From positions 1 through 15,285 of the forward strand of contig DYHL01000035.1 of the NCBI GenBank assembly GCA_020724185.1: a stretch of DNA of 15,285 bases, in the 5' to 3' direction. This stretch comes from Candidatus Nitrosymbiomonas sp. (GTDB taxonomy: Bacteria > Sysuimicrobiota > Sysuimicrobiia > Sysuimicrobiales > Humicultoraceae). The notes below the pieces were generated by a model. It was not told the DNA's origin and ran no database searches. It was given only the letters and a program-made list of their open reading frames with translations. This document shows positions 6,694 through 15,146 of this stretch, piece by piece. How positions within the stretch are numbered: position 1 is the first letter of the stretch; each line of letters begins with the position of its first letter. The translations under genes and the position numbers were made by a program.

Positions 6694-7304
6694 TCACCGT
6701 CATTGACAACTACGATTCGTTCACCTACAACCTCGTGCAGCACCTGGGCGGGCTGGGCGTCGAGATGGAGGTCGTGCGCAACGACGCGACTACCTCCGGC
6801 GAGCTAGTCGCGCGCTGCCCCCGGGCAATCGTGATCTCGCCAGGCCCCTGCACGCCGAAGGAGGCGGGCATCTCGGTCGAGGTGATCCGCGCGCTGGGGG
6901 CCACCGTGCCGATCCTGGGGGTGTGCCTCGGCCACCAGTGCATCGGCGCCGCGTTCGGCGGCCGGGGGATCCGGGCCCCGGTACCGGTCCACGGCAAGAC
7001 CTCGATGATCCACCACGACGGCCTCACGATCTACGAAGGACTGCCCGTTCCGTTCGAGGCGACGCGTTATCACTCGCTGATCGTCGCGCGCGAGGGCCTG
7101 CCGGACGACCTGGAGGTATCGGCGTGGCTCGACGACGGCACGATCATGGGCCTGCGGCACAGGAGGTTTCCGGTCGAGGGCGTGCAGTTTCATCCTGAGT
7201 CGGTGCTTACCGCGGTCGGGAAGGCGATCCTGGCGAGGTTCCTGGTGCTGGCTGGAGTGGCGCCCGGAGCGCAGGTTGCCGCGCCGCAGGGAGTGCCGCG
7301 ATGA
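6690..7304 (+). CDS. trpG: Anthranilate synthase component II, glutamine amidotransferase
   Basis: This class I glutamine amidotransferase (204 aa) supplies ammonia to TrpE. Visible landmarks are IDNYDSFTYNLV at the N-terminus, the oxyanion segment SPGPCTPKEAG, the nucleophile elbow GVCLGHQCIG with Cys79, and QFHPESVLT with His168 and Glu170 completing the triad. It is a free-standing subunit, not fused to trpE or trpD. It may also serve PabB if that exists elsewhere in the genome, as in Bacillus (inference). The ATG overlaps the trpE stop (ATGA, 6690-6693), and the gene ends in the same way on trpD, implying translational coupling and matched subunit amounts. After the triad there is a short alanine/proline-rich tail. 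Confidence 0.97.
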   Translation: MITVIDNYDSFTYNLVQHLGGLGVEMEVVRNDATTSGELVARCPRAIVISPGPCTPKEAGISVEVIRALGATVPILGVCLGHQCIGAAFGGRGIRAPVPVHGKTSMIHHDGLTIYEGLPVPFEATRYHSLIVAREGLPDDLEVSAWLDDGTIMGLRHRRFPVEGVQFHPESVLTAVGKAILARFLVLAGVAPGAQVAAPQGVPR

Positions 7305-8311
7305 TCAGGGAGGCGATCCGCGCCGTGGCCGACCGCCGTACGCTCTCCGAGCAGGAGGCCTGGGCCGCGATGGGTGAGATCATGGACGGCGCGGCGACGG
7401 CGGCGCAGATCGCGGCGTTCATCACCGCACTGCGGATGCGCGGCGAGACCGTGGACGAGATCGCCGGCTTCGCCCGGGCGATGCGCGAGCGGGCGCTGCG
7501 GGTGATCCCCAGGGTGGACCACCTCACCGACGTGGTGGGGACCGGTGGAGATCGCGTGAGCACCTTCAACGTCTCGACGACCGCGGCTTTCGTGGTCGCC
7601 GGCGCAGGCGGCTATGTCGCCAAGCACGGCAACCGCGCCGTGAGCCGGCAGTCCGGGGCCGCCGACGTGCTCGAAGCGCTGGGCGTCGACATCCAGGTGC
7701 CGCCGGAGACCGTGCAGCGGTGCATCGAGGACATCGGGATCGGCTTCCTGTTCGCGCCGATCTACCACGCCGCGATGAAGCACGCGGCCGGGCCGCGCCG
7801 GGAGATCGGGATCCGCACGGTCTTCAACATCCTGGGCCCCCTGGCCAACCCGGCCGGCGCGTCCATGCTGCTAGTCGGGACGTACGATCCAGCGCTGGTG
7901 CGAACCATGGCGGAGGTGCTGGGAGAGCTGGGCGTGCGGCGTGCGCTCGTGGTGCACGGTGACGGGATGGACGAGGTCTCGACGCTGGGCCCGACGCAGA
8001 TCGCCGAGCTGCGGGACGGCCGGGTCAGCGAGACGGTACTGGATCCGTCGTCGCTGGGCATCGCTGCGCCGCCTCCGGAGGCGATCGCCGGCGGCACCCC
8101 GCAGCAGAACGCGGAGGTGACGCTCGCGGTGCTGCGGGGCGAGGCGGGTCCGGCGCGGGACCTCGTGGCGCTCAACGCCGCGGCGGCGCTCGTGGCCGCC
8201 GAACTGGCCGGCGATCTGGCTGACGGCCTGGCGCTGGCAGCCCGCTCGATTGACTCCGGCGCTGCCTACGAGAAGCTAGAAGCGTTGCGGGCGCTGACGA
8301 GGGCGGCATGA
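7301..8311 (+). CDS. trpD: Anthranilate phosphoribosyltransferase
   Basis: It transfers phosphoribose from PRPP to anthranilate, giving phosphoribosylanthranilate. At 336 aa it is the normal family length. An N-terminal helical domain (residues 1-70) precedes the PRPP loop VGTGGDRVSTFN (GTGGD 80-84). KHGNRAVSRQSGAAD follows (KHGNR 108-112; the usual serine pair after AVS is RQ here, a mild variation). The anthranilate-site region GPRREIGIRTVFNILGPLANP (164-184) and a metal-site segment GDGMDEVS come next. It starts by a 4-nt ATGA overlap with trpG and ends in an ATGA overlap with trpC, so it lies inside a tightly coupled trpE-G-D-C block. Confidence 0.97.
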   Translation: MIREAIRAVADRRTLSEQEAWAAMGEIMDGAATAAQIAAFITALRMRGETVDEIAGFARAMRERALRVIPRVDHLTDVVGTGGDRVSTFNVSTTAAFVVAGAGGYVAKHGNRAVSRQSGAADVLEALGVDIQVPPETVQRCIEDIGIGFLFAPIYHAAMKHAAGPRREIGIRTVFNILGPLANPAGASMLLVGTYDPALVRTMAEVLGELGVRRALVVHGDGMDEVSTLGPTQIAELRDGRVSETVLDPSSLGIAAPPPEAIAGGTPQQNAEVTLAVLRGEAGPARDLVALNAAAALVAAELAGDLADGLALAARSIDSGAAYEKLEALRALTRAA

Positions 8312-9132
8312 TGACGGTGCTCGACGAGATCATCGCGTACAAGCGCGCCGAGGTCGCGGACAGCCGGGTGAGGGTGCCGCTGGCCGAGATGCGTGCCCGC
8401 GCGGCGCACGCGGCTTTTTGGGCGCCTGCCCGCGATTTCGCCGCTGCGATCGCGGGGCCGCCCGTGCGGGTCATCGCAGAGGTCAAACGCGCGTCGCCCT
8501 CGGCCGGCGCCATTCGCGAGGACGCCGATCCGGCGGCTACGGCCCGGCGCTACGAGCGCGCCGGCGCCGCCGCGGTCTCGGTACTCACCGACCGGCGCTA
8601 CTTCGCGGGCAGCCCCGATGATCTGAGCGCGGTGCGGCAGGCGGTCGGGTTGCCGGTGCTGCGGAAGGAGTTCATAGTTGATCCGTACCAGCTCTACGAG
8701 TCCAGGGCGCTGGGTGCCGACGCCGTGCTCTTGATCGCCGGAGCGGTCCCGGCGGATGATCTGGTCGCGCTAGGCCGTCTGGCCGGGGAACTCGGCATGG
8801 CCGCGGTGTTCGAGGTGCACACCGAGGCGCACGTGGACGAGGCGCTGGCCACCGGCGCGCGGGTTATCGGCATCAACAACCGGGACCTCCGGACCCTGAC
8901 CGTGGACCTGGACACCACGCTGAGCCTGCGCCCGCGCATCCCGGCAGGGATTGTGGTGATCAGCGAGAGTGGGATCGCGACGCCCGTTGACGTGGCGCGG
9001 GTCTGCCGCGCCGGGGTTGATGCGATCCTGGTCGGGACGGCACTAATGACAAGCCCCGACCCCGAGGCGGACCTGCGAGCACTACGACTGGTCGCCGAGG
9101 CCGAGGCGCCGATGCGGCTGCCGGGACGATAG
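8308..9132 (+). CDS. trpC: Indole-3-glycerol phosphate synthase
   Basis: It closes the indole ring by decarboxylative cyclisation of CdRP. This is a single-function TIM barrel of 274 aa, not fused to TrpF, which is a separate gene downstream. Catalytic residues are visible: AEVKRASPS (Glu58, Lys60), LRKEFIVDPYQ (Lys120), FEVHTE (Glu169), GINNRDL (Asn190) and ISESGI (Glu220). From Lys120 on, the spacing equals that of Sulfolobus IGPS with a fixed offset of 10. ATG 8308 overlaps the trpD stop. A second ATG immediately after it (8311) would give a one-base TGATG overlap and cannot be excluded. The gene ends at TAG 9130-9132, followed by the only gap of any size (33 nt) within the biosynthetic block. 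Confidence 0.97.
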   Translation: MMTVLDEIIAYKRAEVADSRVRVPLAEMRARAAHAAFWAPARDFAAAIAGPPVRVIAEVKRASPSAGAIREDADPAATARRYERAGAAAVSVLTDRRYFAGSPDDLSAVRQAVGLPVLRKEFIVDPYQLYESRALGADAVLLIAGAVPADDLVALGRLAGELGMAAVFEVHTEAHVDEALATGARVIGINNRDLRTLTVDLDTTLSLRPRIPAGIVVISESGIATPVDVARVCRAGVDAILVGTALMTSPDPEADLRALRLVAEAEAPMRLPGR

Positions 9133-9165
9133 CACGACTGCCGAAACGATGGGAGGAACGCCGCC

Positions 9166-10182
9166 ATGAAGAAGGGACGCCTGCTGACCGGGGATCGCCC
9201 CACCGGGAAGCTCCACCTGGGGCACTACGTCGGTACGCTGGCCAACCGCGTACGGCTGCAGGACGAGTACGACTGCTTCTTCCTGCTCGCCGACTACCAC
9301 ATCCTCACGACCCGACTGGATCACCTGGAGGAGATCGAGGAGAACATCCGCGAGATCGTGCTCGACTACCTCAGCGTGGGCATTGACCCCGGACGGTCAA
9401 CGATCGTTCTTCAGTCGGCCGTCCCGCAGATCCCGGAGTTGCAGTTGCTGTTCTCGATGCTGGTGGCGGTGCCGCGCCTGCAGCGCGTGCCAACGCTGAA
9501 GGAGCAGATGCGCGACCTGCACATCACCCAGCCCTCGGCCGGGCTGCTCGGATACCCTGTGCTGCAGGCGGCGGACATTCTCAGCGTGCGCGGCGAGATC
9601 GTCCCCGTGGGCAAGGACCAGTCCTCGCACCTGGAGCTGACCCGCGAGATCGCGCGCCGGTTCAACGAGATGTTCGGTACGGTCTTCCCTGAGCCCGAGA
9701 CCCTGATCGGCGAGGTCGGCACGCTGCCGGGCACCGATGGCAAGACCAAGATGAGCAAGTCGCTGGGCAACGTGATCTACCTCTCGGACGACGCCGAGGC
9801 GGTGGCGCAGAGGGTGATGCGCATGTACACCGATCCCAAGCGCATCCACCCCACCGATCCGGGCACGATCGAGGGCAACCCGGTGTTCACGTATCACGAG
9901 GCGTTTAACGCCGACCGGGCCGAGGTGGACGAACTGAAGGAGCGCTACCGGGCCGGCCGCGTCGGCGACGTCGAGGTGAAGAAGCGGTTGGCCCGCGCCC
10001 TGAACGCCTTTCTCGACCCGATCCGAGAGCGCCGCGCGCGGTTCGCGGCGCGGCCCGAGGTGGTCGAGGAGATCATCGTGGAGGGCAGCCGCCGCGCGAG
10101 GGCCGAGGCGCAGGAGACGCTGGATAGCGCGCGCGATGCAATGAAGATGGCGTACTACCGGGGAGTGCGGGACCGGGCGTGA
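9166..10182 (+). CDS. trpS: Tryptophanyl-tRNA synthetase
   Basis: This class I aminoacyl-tRNA synthetase charges tRNA-Trp with tryptophan in the cytosol. At 338 aa it is normal for the bacterial enzyme. Signatures are TGDRPTGKLHLGHYVG with the HIGH-type motif at 17-20, the tryptophan/ATP-site stretch VPVGKDQSSHLELTREIA (147-164), and KMSKS at 195-199 followed by LGN. The gene has its own strong SD, GGGAGG (9151-9156), and is separated from trpC by 33 nt; no clear promoter was seen in that gap. It ends in a GTGA overlap with trpF. Its place between trpC and trpF is unusual. Because the leader senses uncharged tRNA-Trp, the synthetase is placed under control of its own substrate. Whether another TrpRS exists elsewhere in the genome cannot be seen. 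Confidence 0.97.
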   Translation: MKKGRLLTGDRPTGKLHLGHYVGTLANRVRLQDEYDCFFLLADYHILTTRLDHLEEIEENIREIVLDYLSVGIDPGRSTIVLQSAVPQIPELQLLFSMLVAVPRLQRVPTLKEQMRDLHITQPSAGLLGYPVLQAADILSVRGEIVPVGKDQSSHLELTREIARRFNEMFGTVFPEPETLIGEVGTLPGTDGKTKMSKSLGNVIYLSDDAEAVAQRVMRMYTDPKRIHPTDPGTIEGNPVFTYHEAFNADRAEVDELKERYRAGRVGDVEVKKRLARALNAFLDPIRERRARFAARPEVVEEIIVEGSRRARAEAQETLDSARDAMKMAYYRGVRDRA

Positions 10183-10819
10183 TCAGGGTCAAGATCTGCG
10201 GGATCCAGGACGAAGCCGGCGCGCTGGCCGCGGCAGAGGCGGGCGCCGATGCGATCGGGCTGGTCTTTGCCTCGAGCCGCAGGCAGATCGCCCCGGCGCA
10301 GGCCCGGCGAATCGCCGACGCGCTGCCGCCGTTTGTGGCGAAGGTCGGGGTCGTGGTCAACGAGCCGCTGGATCGGCTGCGGGCGCTCGTGGACGATGTG
10401 CGCCTGGACGCGGTGCAACTGCACGGGGACGAGTCACCGGACTACTGCGCGGCGGTGGGAGAGTGGGGTGTGGCGGTGATCAAAGCGGTGGCGGTGGCAG
10501 GACCGCTCGACGCGGCGCGCCTGCGGGCACTGCCGGTGTCGGCGGTGCTGCTCGACACGTACCGGATGGGCCTGCGGGGCGGGACGGGCGAGCCCTTTGA
10601 CTGGTCGCTCGCGGCGCCGGTCGCGGCAGCGGTGCGGGTGATCCTCTCGGGAGGGCTGACTCCTGAAAACGTGGCGGCCGGCATAGAGGCGGTGCGGCCC
10701 TTCGGGGTGGACGTGAGCTCGGGCGTGGAGACGGACGGCCGGAAGAATCCGGAGAAGATATGGCGGTTCATTGCGGCGGCTCGAAGTGGAGCGGACGCAG
10801 CGCGGGGCGAGGTGCGCAG

Positions 10820-10823
<4 letters not shown>
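10179..10823 (+). CDS. trpF: Phosphoribosylanthranilate isomerase
   Basis: It performs the Amadori rearrangement of phosphoribosylanthranilate to CdRP, the step between TrpD and TrpC. The start is GTG at 10179, overlapping the trpS stop (GTGA). The protein has 214 aa. The (beta-alpha)8 barrel signatures are intact: VKICGI with the general base Cys7, GLVFASSRRQ, VQLHGDES, LLDTYRMGLRGGTG with the general acid Asp126 (the same number as in T. maritima), and the phosphate-binding ISGG-type segments ILSGGLTPENV and GVDVSSGVE. Gene order places trpF after trpS rather than beside trpC. The 3' end overlaps trpB by 4 nt. Confidence 0.96.
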
Positions 10824-12009
<1,186 letters not shown>

Positions 12010-12013
<4 letters not shown>

Positions 12014-12810
12014 GCCGCCTCGCATCTACTTTCGCGGCGTTGCGGGCCCAGGGCCGCCGCGCGCTCATCCCGTTCCTGGTGGCCGGCGACCCGACGCTGG
12101 ACGCAACCGCCACATTCCTCGACTGCTTCGCGTCCTCCGGCGCCGACGTGCTGGAGATCGGCGTGCCGTTCTCCGATCCGATCGCCGACGGACCGGTCAA
12201 CCAGCGGGCGGCGCAGCGCGCGCTCGCGGGAGGGACCAGCCTGCGCGATGTCCTCGACCTGGCGGCCCGCGTGCGGCCGCGCCTGGCGCAGCCGATCGTG
12301 CTCCTCTCGTACTACAACCCGATCCTGCGCCTGGGGCTGGAAGCGTTCGGCCGGCTGGCCGCGAACGCCGGGGTGGACGGCGTGGTCGTGCCCGACCTGC
12401 CGCCTGAGGAGGGCGGCCCGCTCCGCGCGGCGGCCGAACCGAACGGGCTCGACATCATCTTCCTGGCGGCGCCGACCAGCACCGACGAACGGCTGGCACG
12501 CGTGGCCGCGTCCAGCCGCGGGTTCACCTACTGCGTCTCGCTGACCGGCGTCACCGGCGTGCGCGACGATGTGGCCACCGACGTGGGTGGCTTGGTGGGC
12601 CGGCTGCGGCGGCACACCGATCTCCCTATCTGCGTAGGATTCGGCGTCTCGACCCCGGAGCACGCGCGGCAGGTTGCCGGGGTCGCCGATGGCGTGATCG
12701 TAGGAAGCGCGATCGTGTCCGTGATCGAGCAGGGAGGCGCCGCGGCAGTACCGGCGCTGGCCGAGTTCGTGCGGGCGCTGCGCGCCGGCGTGGACGCGGC
12801 GGTTGCCTGA
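12010..12810 (+). CDS. trpA: Tryptophan synthase alpha chain
   Basis: It cleaves indole-3-glycerol phosphate to indole and glyceraldehyde 3-phosphate and channels indole to TrpB. It has a GTG start overlapping the trpB stop (GTGA) and 266 aa. The TIM-barrel features include PFLVAGDP, LEIGVPFSDPIADGP with catalytic Glu49 and Asp60 (identical numbering to E. coli), VPDLPPEE, YCVSLTGVTG (loop 6 region) and the phosphate-binding segments GFGVSTPE and GVIVGSAIV. It completes the tryptophan pathway. The stop TGA shares its last base with the ATG of the next gene (TGATG, 12808-12812), so the downstream Nudix gene is translationally coupled to the trp operon. Confidence 0.97.
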
Positions 12811-13310
12811 TGGGAGTCTTCGCGCAGCGCCCGCACCCTGATGGGCCCACCGCGATCTACCTGCGGACCCTCTGCTTTGTTTTCCACGGCGACGACGTGC
12901 TCCTGATCCACCGGCAGCACGAGCCCGACGCCGGCTTCTGGAACGCCCCGGGCGGCAAGATAGACCGGGGAGAGGATCCTCTCGATGCCGCGCGGCGCGA
13001 GCTCCGGGAAGAGGCGGGCATCGAGCCGCCCCTTGAGTTCCGCGGGGTCGCCACCGCCATCGTGCGCTCCACCGGTGAGCACTGGGCGATCTTTCTTTTC
13101 TCCGCGCGCGTGGAGGACCGCGCCGTCGTGGCGTCTCACGAAGGGCCGCTGCGCTGGGCCGGTTCGGGAGACATCGCGGTGCTCCGCGTGCTGCCCGACA
13201 TCCCGCTGCTGCTACCCCATGTCAGGGACCCGCACCGGCCGGTCGTGCTCGCCAAGTTCGTCTACTCGACCCCGGACCCAGGCACGCTGGAATCCGCGGA
13301 CGTAAGGTGA
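12810..13310 (+). CDS. Nudix hydrolase, MutT-like
   Basis: This 166-residue Nudix hydrolase cleaves a nucleoside diphosphate linked to another moiety. A perfect 23-residue Nudix box runs from Gly49 to Ile71 (G-x5-E-x7-R-E-L-R-E-E-A-G-I) and provides the Mg-binding glutamates. It is preceded by FWNAPGGK, a context common in 8-oxo-dGTP diphosphatases of the MutT/MTH1/YtkD sort. The presence of an OGG1-type glycosylase two genes downstream supports an oxidised-purine role, but substrate specificity of Nudix proteins is not reliably readable from sequence. Translation is coupled to trpA by a TGATG overlap. A tryptophan-related or other housekeeping substrate is an alternative. The C-terminus beyond residue 140 (HRPVVLAKFVY) matches no motif I recognise. 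Confidence 0.9.
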   Translation: MGVFAQRPHPDGPTAIYLRTLCFVFHGDDVLLIHRQHEPDAGFWNAPGGKIDRGEDPLDAARRELREEAGIEPPLEFRGVATAIVRSTGEHWAIFLFSARVEDRAVVASHEGPLRWAGSGDIAVLRVLPDIPLLLPHVRDPHRPVVLAKFVYSTPDPGTLESADVR

Positions 13311-13317
13311 TATGGGC

Positions 13318-13929
13318 ATGGATGAGGAGATCCTGGTAGTCCCCCGCGCGGAACTGTTCGACCGCGGGTCCTTCCGCGGGGTGACGACCGAGGGCCTGGA
13401 CGGCTATCTGGACCGTGTGCGCCGGTTCGGCGTCTTCCGGCGGAGGGGCGACGTCGAGGAAGACCCCTCGCTCAAGCAGATCATCCCCTACCTGGTGGTT
13501 CGCAGCGGTGATTGCTACATGCTTTTCCAGCGCACGCAGGTCGGAGGCGAGGGCCGGCTGCACGGCCTCCACTCGATCGGCGTGGGCGGGCACATCGCGA
13601 AGACCGATGAGTCCGAGGCCGCCGACGCAGTGGCCGGCGCGGACGACGCCGTAGCCGCGGGTCTGCGCCGCGAGCTCGACGAGGAGTTGATCGTGGACGG
13701 TCCCTGGACCGCTCGGCTGGTAGGCGTCCTCAACGATGACGAGAACGCGGTCGGGCAGGTACACTTCGGCCTGGTGCACATTGTGGATGTGCCGTCTGGC
13801 CGGGTGGCGATCCGGGAGACCGACCTCCTTACTGGCCGCCTGGCCGGCATCAGCGAGGTGCGCGCGGTCTACGCCCAGATGGAGACGTGGTCGCAGCTCG
13901 TGTTGGACGCGGGCATCCTAGAGGGCTGA
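13318..13929 (+). CDS. Divergent Nudix-like protein (COG4112-type predicted phosphoesterase)
   Basis: This protein of 203 aa resembles the COG4112 group of predicted phosphoesterases in the MutT superfamily, whose function is not established. Visible features are an N-terminal region containing DEEILVVPRAELF, QIIPYLVVRSGDCYMLFQR as a core beta strand, and GVGGHIAKTD (89-97). A 13-residue longer spacer then leads to RELDEELIV (118-126), and GVLNDDENAVGQVHFGLVH (136-154) follows. The REL-x-EE metal ligands of the Nudix box are kept, but the expected following glycine is isoleucine. The start at 13318 leaves 8 nt to the AAGGTG at 13304-13309. ATG 13312 is in frame and would add two residues but sits only 2 nt from it. 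It follows the canonical Nudix gene by 7 nt, so the two are probably co-transcribed. Confidence 0.85.
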   Translation: MDEEILVVPRAELFDRGSFRGVTTEGLDGYLDRVRRFGVFRRRGDVEEDPSLKQIIPYLVVRSGDCYMLFQRTQVGGEGRLHGLHSIGVGGHIAKTDESEAADAVAGADDAVAAGLRRELDEELIVDGPWTARLVGVLNDDENAVGQVHFGLVHIVDVPSGRVAIRETDLLTGRLAGISEVRAVYAQMETWSQLVLDAGILEG

Positions 13930-13950
13930 CCAGATGGTTGACGGGAGGCG

Positions 13951-14979
13951 GTGCGCACGGGTATCCAGCGCAGGCCCCGCGCGGCGAACAGGGTGGATGG
14001 CACTGTCGGTGTGACGAACCGCACCGTGGTAGTCCCAGTTGCGCCGCCCTATGACCTACCCCGCACCCTGTCGTGCGGGCAGTGTTTCCGCTGGACCCTT
14101 GTGTCGCCGTCAGGACTCCATCCTACCGCCATATCCATCGGCCCCGCATCCACCGCCGGCACCACCGTCACTGCGCGTGGCATCATCGGCCGGACCGTGG
14201 CTGTCGTTGCGCAGGAGCCTGGAGGCCTGCGCGTGCGCTGGCATGGGCCGGCCGGGTCGCCGGCGCACCTGGCCTTGCACCTCGGCGCTCGTGAGCCGCT
14301 GGCTGAGATTGAATCCGCGCTGGCCCGCGATCCGGTGCTGCGGCAGATGCTCCCGCATACCTCGGGGATCGCCATCATGCGCCAGGATCCTTGGGAGTGC
14401 CTCGTATCCTACGTCATCTCGGCGTTCAACAACATACCAAAGATCAGACTCAGCGTAGAGCATCTGGCGCGGCGGTTCGGTGAGTCGATCCCGAACACGA
14501 GCGATGCCGGGAGCGGTGACGCGACCCGCGAGGGCATTGACGGTGGGCACAATCCCGTCGGCTGGACGTTTCCGTCCCCGGAGCAACTTGCCGCAGCGAG
14601 TCCCGCAGCGCTGCGCGCCTGTGCCCTGGGCTACCGGGCCCGATATGTGCGGGATATGGCTCGTCTTGTGGCAGACGGAAGGTTGGACCTGGCGCGGATC
14701 GCCGGCCTGCCGTTCGACGAGGCGCGTGCTGCGCTAATTGAACTCCCCGGCGTCGGAGAGAAGGTCGCCGACTGCGTGCTGCTCTTCGCCTTCGGGCGAG
14801 GCGAAGCCTTCCCGGTGGACGTCTGGGTGCAGCGGGCGGTGGAGCGATGGTACTTCAGCGGCCGGCCGACGACCCCCCGCGCGATCCGCGGATGGGCCAA
14901 GGACCGCTTTGGCCCGCTGGCGGGTTACGCGCAGCAGCACCTGTTCGTGGGGGCGCGCAGGAGATCCCGCACTTCCTGA
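13951..14979 (+). CDS. OGG1-type 8-oxoguanine DNA glycosylase (HhH-GPD superfamily)
   Basis: It removes 8-oxoguanine (or a related lesion) from DNA and probably nicks by beta-lyase action. The N-terminal OGG domain shows LSCGQCFRW (GQCFRW 43-48). The HhH-GPD domain follows: IMRQDPWECLVSYVIS then FNNIPKIRLSVEHLARRFG, FPSPEQLAA, and ALGYRARYVRDMA. The helix-hairpin-helix LPGVGEKVADC holds the catalytic lysine (Lys271) and is followed by PVDVW with Asp290. The 19-residue Lys-Asp spacing equals that of human OGG1 (K249, D268). Two stretches without obvious family match are seen: about residues 52-75 and the Gly/Asp-rich linker around 182-205. The start is uncertain. GTG 13951 has GGGAGG only 2 nt away; GTG 13993 and 14011 are in-frame alternatives that keep all motifs. 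It lies 21 nt after the Nudix-like gene. Confidence 0.9.
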   Translation: MRTGIQRRPRAANRVDGTVGVTNRTVVVPVAPPYDLPRTLSCGQCFRWTLVSPSGLHPTAISIGPASTAGTTVTARGIIGRTVAVVAQEPGGLRVRWHGPAGSPAHLALHLGAREPLAEIESALARDPVLRQMLPHTSGIAIMRQDPWECLVSYVISAFNNIPKIRLSVEHLARRFGESIPNTSDAGSGDATREGIDGGHNPVGWTFPSPEQLAAASPAALRACALGYRARYVRDMARLVADGRLDLARIAGLPFDEARAALIELPGVGEKVADCVLLFAFGRGEAFPVDVWVQRAVERWYFSGRPTTPRAIRGWAKDRFGPLAGYAQQHLFVGARRRSRTS

Positions 14980-15101
14980 CGTGACTGGTAGTGGACTCAG
15001 AAGTCGCCGCTGCGACCCTGAACCAGGCGCTGATCGCGATCCTGTTTCTCGGTCACCGGGTGTGGATAGGGCCGTGATCTAAGCCCACAAGCTGTGAACA
15101 G

Positions 15102-15125
15102 GGCTAACCCTCTGGAATGTTAGCC
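15102..15125. repeat. Inverted repeat, 7-bp arms
   Basis: GGCTAAC (15102-15108) and GTTAGCC (15119-15125) are perfect inverted copies around a 10-nt spacer. There is no T run after it, so it is a weak terminator candidate at best. It ends 15 nt upstream of a TATAAT box, where an operator would overlap the -35 zone. Either role is inference. Confidence 0.6.
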
Positions 15126-15146
15126 TTACGGACCGCGCAGTATAAT
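15120..15146 (+). promoter_or_regulatory. Possible promoter, perfect -10 box
   Basis: TATAAT at 15141-15146 is a perfect -10 match in a region that is not coding. No good -35 is present; TTAGCC at 15120-15125 with a 15-nt spacer is the best partner and coincides with the right arm of the inverted repeat. If real, transcription would start near 15153 and read an untranslated leader of at least 130 nt out of the window. Confidence 0.45.

Noticed and set aside
10760..10819. ATG giving TrpB 20 extra residues
   Set aside because: The GTG at 10820 has a GTGA overlap and correctly spaced GAGG and yields the standard 397 residues.
15032..15041. 10-bp perfect palindrome GATCGCGATC
   Set aside because: A single copy of a length expected by chance; no second copy or functional context.
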